DNA from: CAYVBJ01 sp964415185
GTDB taxonomy: Bacteria > Bacteroidota > Rhodothermia > Balneolales > Balneolaceae
Assembly: GCA_964415185.1 (NCBI GenBank)
Contig: CAYPZI010000054.1
Coordinates: 1-16,961 of the forward strand
Direction: 5' to 3'
DNA: 16,961 bases
Below the pieces are notes generated by a model. The model was not told the origin of the DNA. It saw nothing but the letters and a program-made list of their open reading frames with translations, and did not search any database. The first letter of the stretch is position 1; each line of letters begins with the position of its first letter. The position numbers and the translations under genes were made by a program. This document shows, in pieces, positions 13,901 to 16,961 of the stretch.

Positions 13901-14083
13901 CAATTCAATCTCTTCGGGGCCGACATTCGGGTATTCGACTCTGACGGTCATTCTCGGATACTCTATTGGCGGCAACAGGTCGACCGGAAGATACCTGAAT
14001 CCCGATATACCAAGCACAAGAATAATCAGGTACAACATGGTTGTTGCAACCGGCCTTTTAATTGAGACTTCCGTTAGTGACAT
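10964..14083 (-). CDS. RND-family efflux permease (inner membrane)
   Basis: This is the inner-membrane trimeric pump of a tripartite export system, driven by proton or other ion flow. The 1039 residues have the full AcrB-type layout: first helix (about 12-30), large periplasmic loop, helices 2-6 (about 332-480), second periplasmic loop, and helices 8-12 near the C-terminus. Family blocks include SVIKRP-like VSIKRPVATTM (6-16), SFGGLALGVGLIVDNAIVVLEN in helix 4 (385-406), and GIVVNNAIVLVDYIN in helix 10. The AcrB proton-relay residues D407/D408/K940 correspond to D398, N399 and N924/N925, so only the first Asp is kept. This pattern occurs in many RND pumps outside the AcrB clade. Substrate is not predictable. 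It follows the fusion-protein gene by 15 bp, and its 3' end meets a bidirectional terminator. Confidence 0.93.
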   Translation of the reverse strand: MSLTEVSIKRPVATTMLYLIILVLGISGFRYLPVDLLPPIEYPRMTVRVEYPNVGPEEIELTITEQVENAIAGVSNLEQVTSESEEGQSSVNLQFSQGVNLDEAANDVRAALDRLRRTLPEEAEAPRVWKWDPNDFPIVILGAQSKRPLDEVTKILEREIGKRLEQIPGVGTIDVWGGVHREIRVDLKRDRLMASGLTANQVRNAIAAENNNLPGGNVKDGLTDIYVRTLGEYESIDQIAETIITRVDGKPIRVRDVATVNDSYEEIGRLIHVDDIPMIRMAIRKQTGSNTVAVAEGVQKEIERINSEREDINLILVTDQSDFIQASIDNVKNAAFWGAILAIVILYLFLRNGSTTFIISLAIPVSIVATFALLYFNDLTLNQMSFGGLALGVGLIVDNAIVVLENIVRLRSNGKSREESSLIGTKQVAGAIIASTLTTSVIFLPVVFMQTITGTMFQELALVVVFALLCSLFVALTLVPMLASKFMTIKPESELGNSGKSWFQRYFERVENRYKDLLKTAIKRKGLIYGITGALLAGSIFAFGYIPMELAPQTEADEIDIDFDLADGMNIAVANEYVKELEYKVKAIIPMDDIKHFSTEVRNGRAEVELALKSSDQREVNSYELADELREKLEGTIPGGEIRVRAQSGLWILRRIFGSGGGEEAIEIQLRGYDLELANQVADEIVNRINRIPEVNDAQSGRQEGRPEQNIQFDRDKISELGLTVREVAEAIQTNIGGSRAGVFRERGDEYPITVRLQSEDRMSTLDISNISIQTPEGINIPVSTVIDETEGRGPEEIRRINGQRVTYISANLESGVPLGVAVEKIQKELSGMTLPAGYSIVYGGEYEEQQKAQADFTLSIIMALILIYMVMAGQFERFVDPLIVMFSVPVAIVGIIPTMLLTGTTLNMQSIMGTIMLIGIVVNNAIVLVDYINLMRREQNLSIFEAVVESGRLRLRPILMTTLTTVLGLFPLALGWGAGAEIQAALARVVIGGLIASTLITLLLIPVVYVSVDRFLEYVKEKRKEFAAKPEKSVVPSQ

Positions 14084-14098
14084 CGTTTTTAGTAGTTT

Positions 14099-15424
14099 TT
14101 AAAGTGATTTATTAACAGTTGTATCACCGGTAGAACTAATCAAATCATCATCCATAATCTCTTTAAGCAAGTCATCCGGCTGGAGACGTTGCAAATTTAG
14201 AATCCGGCTCCAGGCTATTGCCCGTATCCTGGCCTGCCCCTGCTCGTTACCTACCAACAGGTTTTGGCCGACAGTTATTACCCACTGCCCGCTTCTGATC
14301 CCTGTCACACCTGCCGCTTCACGACCTTTCGCAACAACATCAATTGAAACAAAATTAACTTCCGTCGGGCTGCTGAGCGGCGGCGGATTTTCTGCATTCA
14401 CCTGCTCAACAGGATCAGTCTCAAGGCCAAAATTGGGAGCTAAATAAACACCTGTTTCTCCGGTTCGGGGGTGTTTGTAAATAGCACTGAGCGGTATCAG
14501 CGTAGCCTGCTCACTTTCGCCATAAAGCACATCGACAGTTACAAACATGCCCGGAAGCAGCATTCGCCCGTCATTGGGAACATCAATCTCAGCAGTTGTA
14601 CTGAAACTGCCCGATTCGAGAAAAGGAGAGATTCTGTCTATTTCATCAGTAATAACCGTATCAGGGAAATTTTCAGAGTAGATACGAACCGTCTGACCGA
14701 CTTCAATATAATTCATCATTTTTTCAGTCAGGTTGATCGTGATTTTGGAATCATCCAGATTTCCAATCATAAAAAGTTTAGAGGAAGATGTTACCTGCAT
14801 ACCAACTTCGGCATTGCGCTGTCCTACCGTACCGTTAATCGGTGCACGTATCTCGGTTTGACTAAGCGCTTCCCGCTGCTCGGATACAGTTGCTTCGGCT
14901 TGTTCAATCTGGGCTTGTGCCAATTCGTAGTTGGCTTCGGCTGACGTATATTGTGAGCGAATTTGTTCAAGTTCGAGCTCACTAATCAGGCCTTGTTCGG
15001 CAAGTTTTTGTTGCCGATTCAATTGAGATCGCAGCTCATCCATCGAGGCTTTCGCCTGTTTTGCTCTTGCCTGGTTAATTCTCAGATTCGCCTGGGCGGC
15101 TTTCAGTCTGTCTTCAAACTCTCTTGACCGCAACCGGAGAAGCAATTCACCCTTTTCAACCTTTTCTCCGTTTCTCACTAAAATTTCTTCCACAGGCGCA
15201 GCAATCTGCGGATAAATCTCTACCTGGTTGGCAGCAGTAACAATACCACTTAATCTTTCCTCGAGTGGCAATGAGCCAAACCTTGCTTCAACTGCCTCGA
15301 CTGAGGGTATGATAATTTCTGAATTTTCATCCGGCCCATTAGCATTTTCCCCGCTGCCGCATGCCTGTAACAGAATTATAAAAACTGCCAGATAAAATAA
15401 TTTATTCCTGATCTTCAATATCAT
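14099..15424 (-). CDS. RND efflux periplasmic adaptor lipoprotein
   Basis: This membrane-fusion (HlyD/AcrA-type) subunit links the RND permease to an outer-membrane channel. The 441 residues begin with a lipoprotein signal ending in LLQAC (lipid-bearing C22). A barrel-sandwich half follows (IYPQIAAPVEEILVRNGEKV, about 70-89), then a long coiled-coil hairpin of about 100-195 rich in Ala/Gln/Glu (KAAQANLRINQARAKQAKA...). The second lipoyl half is TEIRAPINGTVGQRNAEVG (around 191-209), followed by the beta-barrel and membrane-proximal domains. The C-terminal tail (about 415-441) is acidic and longer than the core fold needs. It is the first gene of a two-gene operon with the permease. No TolC-type channel gene is within the window. 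Confidence 0.92.
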   Translation of the reverse strand: MILKIRNKLFYLAVFIILLQACGSGENANGPDENSEIIIPSVEAVEARFGSLPLEERLSGIVTAANQVEIYPQIAAPVEEILVRNGEKVEKGELLLRLRSREFEDRLKAAQANLRINQARAKQAKASMDELRSQLNRQQKLAEQGLISELELEQIRSQYTSAEANYELAQAQIEQAEATVSEQREALSQTEIRAPINGTVGQRNAEVGMQVTSSSKLFMIGNLDDSKITINLTEKMMNYIEVGQTVRIYSENFPDTVITDEIDRISPFLESGSFSTTAEIDVPNDGRMLLPGMFVTVDVLYGESEQATLIPLSAIYKHPRTGETGVYLAPNFGLETDPVEQVNAENPPPLSSPTEVNFVSIDVVAKGREAAGVTGIRSGQWVITVGQNLLVGNEQGQARIRAIAWSRILNLQRLQPDDLLKEIMDDDLISSTGDTTVNKSL

Positions 15425-15679
15425 TTTTTACAGGTTATATTTTATTATGTTTAAAATTAACGATTTCTTCGATTACAATATTCCTGTACAATTGTTAAAG
15501 AATCTAAAATATGGTATCTGTTATGTTAAAAATCTTGTTATCCTGAAATTTTGAATCATTTTCAGCCGAACGAAACTATTTTATAAAACATTCGCGTTCA
15601 TTTCTTATCATTTCAGCTTAATAAAACGATACTACTTAATCATTGCATCACAGATTTTTAAAATATCATCTCTCACTAA
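15425..15679. other. Divergent intergenic region
   Basis: This 255-bp AT-rich spacer separates the RND operon (minus) from the YdjM-like gene (plus), so both promoters should lie here. I see no convincing -35/-10 pair. TTTTCA-N17-TATAAA around 15560-15590 is a weak plus-strand possibility, and ACAATTGT (near 15490) is a short palindrome. No terminator, tRNA or ORF is evident. Confidence 0.5.
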
Positions 15680-16696
15680 ATGGATTCAATCACACAAGCC
15701 ATATTAGGGGCAGCAGTAGGCGAACTCTTTCTCGGGAAAAAAGCGGGATACAAAGCACCTGTTCTGGGCGCTTTTTTGGGCACACTTCCTGATCTTGATA
15801 TTATTGCAAATCCGGTTTTAAGTAGCATCAATGAACTTTATTTTCACAGAAGTATTACGCACTCTTTTTTCTTTGTGATTGTAATGGCACCCATATCCGG
15901 CTATTTGTTAAACAAAATATTCAGGATTCCGGATGTGAGAAAGCTGGAATGGGCACGATATACATTTTGGATCCTTCTAACTCACATCTTAATCGATCTT
16001 CCCACGAGTTACGGCACCCAGGTATTCCAGCCGTTTTCCTCACTCCCTGCCACCACCGATTCCATTTTTATTATCGACCCAATTTTTTCCCTGCCTCTGG
16101 CCATTGCCTTCTTTATTGCCCAATTTTTTAGAAACCGACCCGCTTTAAGAAAATATATTACCGCATCAGGCCTTGCATTCGTTTCACTTTACCTTATCTG
16201 GGGACTTGGAATCAAGGCTCATGTACATTCCCATTTCGATGCCCGCTTTAAAAAAGAGCTGGGATATTACGAGATGATTAAAACCACAGCTAACGGGCCA
16301 ACAACTTTTTTCTGGACCGGTTTTGCCTTAAAAAATGACACCTTGCTCGTCTCTACCTACTCACTTTTCAGGCAGAAAGAAACACCGGTGATGCATAAAA
16401 TACCCAGAAACACACACTTGATTGAAGATCAGCTGGATGCTCCTGCCGTTAAAGCCGTGCTCTGGTTTTCGCGGGGCTATTATAAGGTTGAACAAACCGA
16501 AAATGGCCCGGTATTTCATGACCTTCGCTTTGGAAGATCCGATTTTTGGGTATCTGAAAACTCCGATCCCGAATATGTATGGACATATGACCTTGTACTT
16601 GATGTGAATGATAACATTATTGATTTCAACCAACGTACTCCATCTTTTAATCTCGATTCAAAAGTATTAAATTTGTATTTGTCGCGTTTGTTTTGA
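15680..16696 (+). CDS. YdjM-type membrane-bound metal-dependent hydrolase
   Basis: The 338 residues start with the family's N-terminal signature MDSITQAILGAAVGE. They carry GTLPDLDII (34-42), the HRSITHS metal-ligand motif (56-62) and LTHILIDLPTSYGTQ (100-114), giving the His/Asp set expected for a membrane-embedded phospholipase-C-like metalloenzyme. Hydrophobic segments follow (about 62-80, 94-108, 131-148, 160-177). The C-terminal 150 residues form a soluble domain without a motif I can name. Substrate is unknown; relatives are annotated only as inner-membrane metal-dependent hydrolases. It seems to be a single gene, divergent from the RND operon. Confidence 0.82.
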   Translation: MDSITQAILGAAVGELFLGKKAGYKAPVLGAFLGTLPDLDIIANPVLSSINELYFHRSITHSFFFVIVMAPISGYLLNKIFRIPDVRKLEWARYTFWILLTHILIDLPTSYGTQVFQPFSSLPATTDSIFIIDPIFSLPLAIAFFIAQFFRNRPALRKYITASGLAFVSLYLIWGLGIKAHVHSHFDARFKKELGYYEMIKTTANGPTTFFWTGFALKNDTLLVSTYSLFRQKETPVMHKIPRNTHLIEDQLDAPAVKAVLWFSRGYYKVEQTENGPVFHDLRFGRSDFWVSENSDPEYVWTYDLVLDVNDNIIDFNQRTPSFNLDSKVLNLYLSRLF

Positions 16697-16760
16697 AGTG
16701 TTGGTTGTGAGTTGAAAGTATCAAAGATAAGAATTGAGAATTTGGCACTATTACATAAAT

Positions 16761-16801
16761 CTTCGCGTACTTTGCGTTAACAACTTTGCGCCCTTTGCGT
16801 G
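16761..16801. repeat. 9-bp unit repeat (CTTTGCGTx)
   Basis: Four 9-bp units, CTTCGCGTA, CTTTGCGTT, CTTTGCGCC and CTTTGCGTG, are arranged as two tandem pairs separated by AACAA. Stretches of this type (CTTTGCG words with 9-nt rhythm) are familiar as dispersed intergenic repeats in several bacterial phyla; that statement is from memory. The function is unknown. Confidence 0.65.
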
Positions 16802-16836
16802 AAACCCCGTGGCATATAATTTTAAATTATCAGAAA

Positions 16837-16961
16837 ATGAAACGAAGCTGGATCATCGGTTTATTGATTACAACATTCATTGGAATTTTCCTCTACAACG
16901 CCATGCAGGAAGTAAAACCCAAAGAGATTGAAAATGCACCTGAATGGGCCGATCTTGAGAT
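16837..16961 (+). CDS. N-terminus of a membrane-anchored or exported protein (partial)
   Basis: The open frame from ATG 16837 runs off the window after 41 complete codons. It begins MKRSWIIGLLITTFIGIFLY, a positively charged start and one hydrophobic segment, then a charged region (EVKPKEIENAPEWADLE). This fits an N-terminal anchor or uncleaved signal for a periplasmic domain. The tail is reminiscent of secreted thioredoxin-fold proteins, but too little is visible to assign a family. Confidence 0.55.
   Translation, partial: MKRSWIIGLLITTFIGIFLYNAMQEVKPKEIENAPEWADLE

Noticed and set aside
14169..14179. AAGTCATCCGG, resembling an arm of the 65-bp palindrome
   Set aside because: It is within adaptor-protein coding sequence (LQPDDLL), has no partner arm, and is short enough to be chance. 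The same applies to GGTCATCCGG at 4921-4930.
15512..15530. TGGTATCTGTTATGTT as a sigma-54 promoter for the YdjM-like gene
   Set aside because: Only GG and the G of -12 are kept, many consensus positions fail, and the distance to the ATG is about 150 bp.

Overview
The window looks like a chromosomal segment from a member of the Bacteroidota/Balneolota group. The reasons are AT-rich spacers, almost no Shine-Dalgarno sequences, divergent ArgG and ArgH motifs, YceI and DoxX proteins, and an RND pump of the type common in those phyla. This placement is inferred from gene style, not from a marker gene.

Region 1 (1-4506) is an arginine biosynthesis operon, argF-argG-argH, converting ornithine to arginine. 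Upstream of argF lies what appears to be a complete ribosome-mediated transcription attenuator. It has a 21-codon leader ORF (484-549) with four consecutive Arg codons, a Rho-independent terminator (581-615), and a competing antiterminator helix (540-548 with 576-583). Between argF and argG is a tandem array of 95-bp units interrupted by a 100-N assembly gap. Each unit reads as a 31-codon micro-ORF joined to its predecessor by TGATG, and carries palindromic arms that reappear at 8721-8786. Upstream of the leader is a gene-free stretch with several direct and inverted repeats.

Region 2 (4507-5600) begins with a 126-bp near-palindrome just after argH. It is followed by two minus-strand genes, an excisionase/MerR-type HTH protein and a small unknown protein. 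A divergent promoter region with two perfect 14-bp palindromes separates them from a DoxX-family membrane protein.

Region 3 (5600-10963) holds a DoxX-like protein, an NtrB-type PAS sensor kinase with its NtrC-type sigma-54 activator, two tandem secreted YceI-family proteins on the opposite strand, and a stand-alone receiver protein. A good sigma-54 promoter match lies directly upstream of the YceI pair, with a hyphenated palindrome suited to be an activator site about 165 bp further up. I infer that the two-component system may control the YceI genes.

Region 4 (10964-15424) is a minus-strand RND efflux operon: a lipoprotein membrane-fusion subunit followed by the inner-membrane permease. No outer-membrane channel gene is in view. 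Region 5 (15680-16961) carries a YdjM-type membrane metal-dependent hydrolase, a short-period intergenic repeat, and the start of a membrane-anchored protein cut by the window edge.
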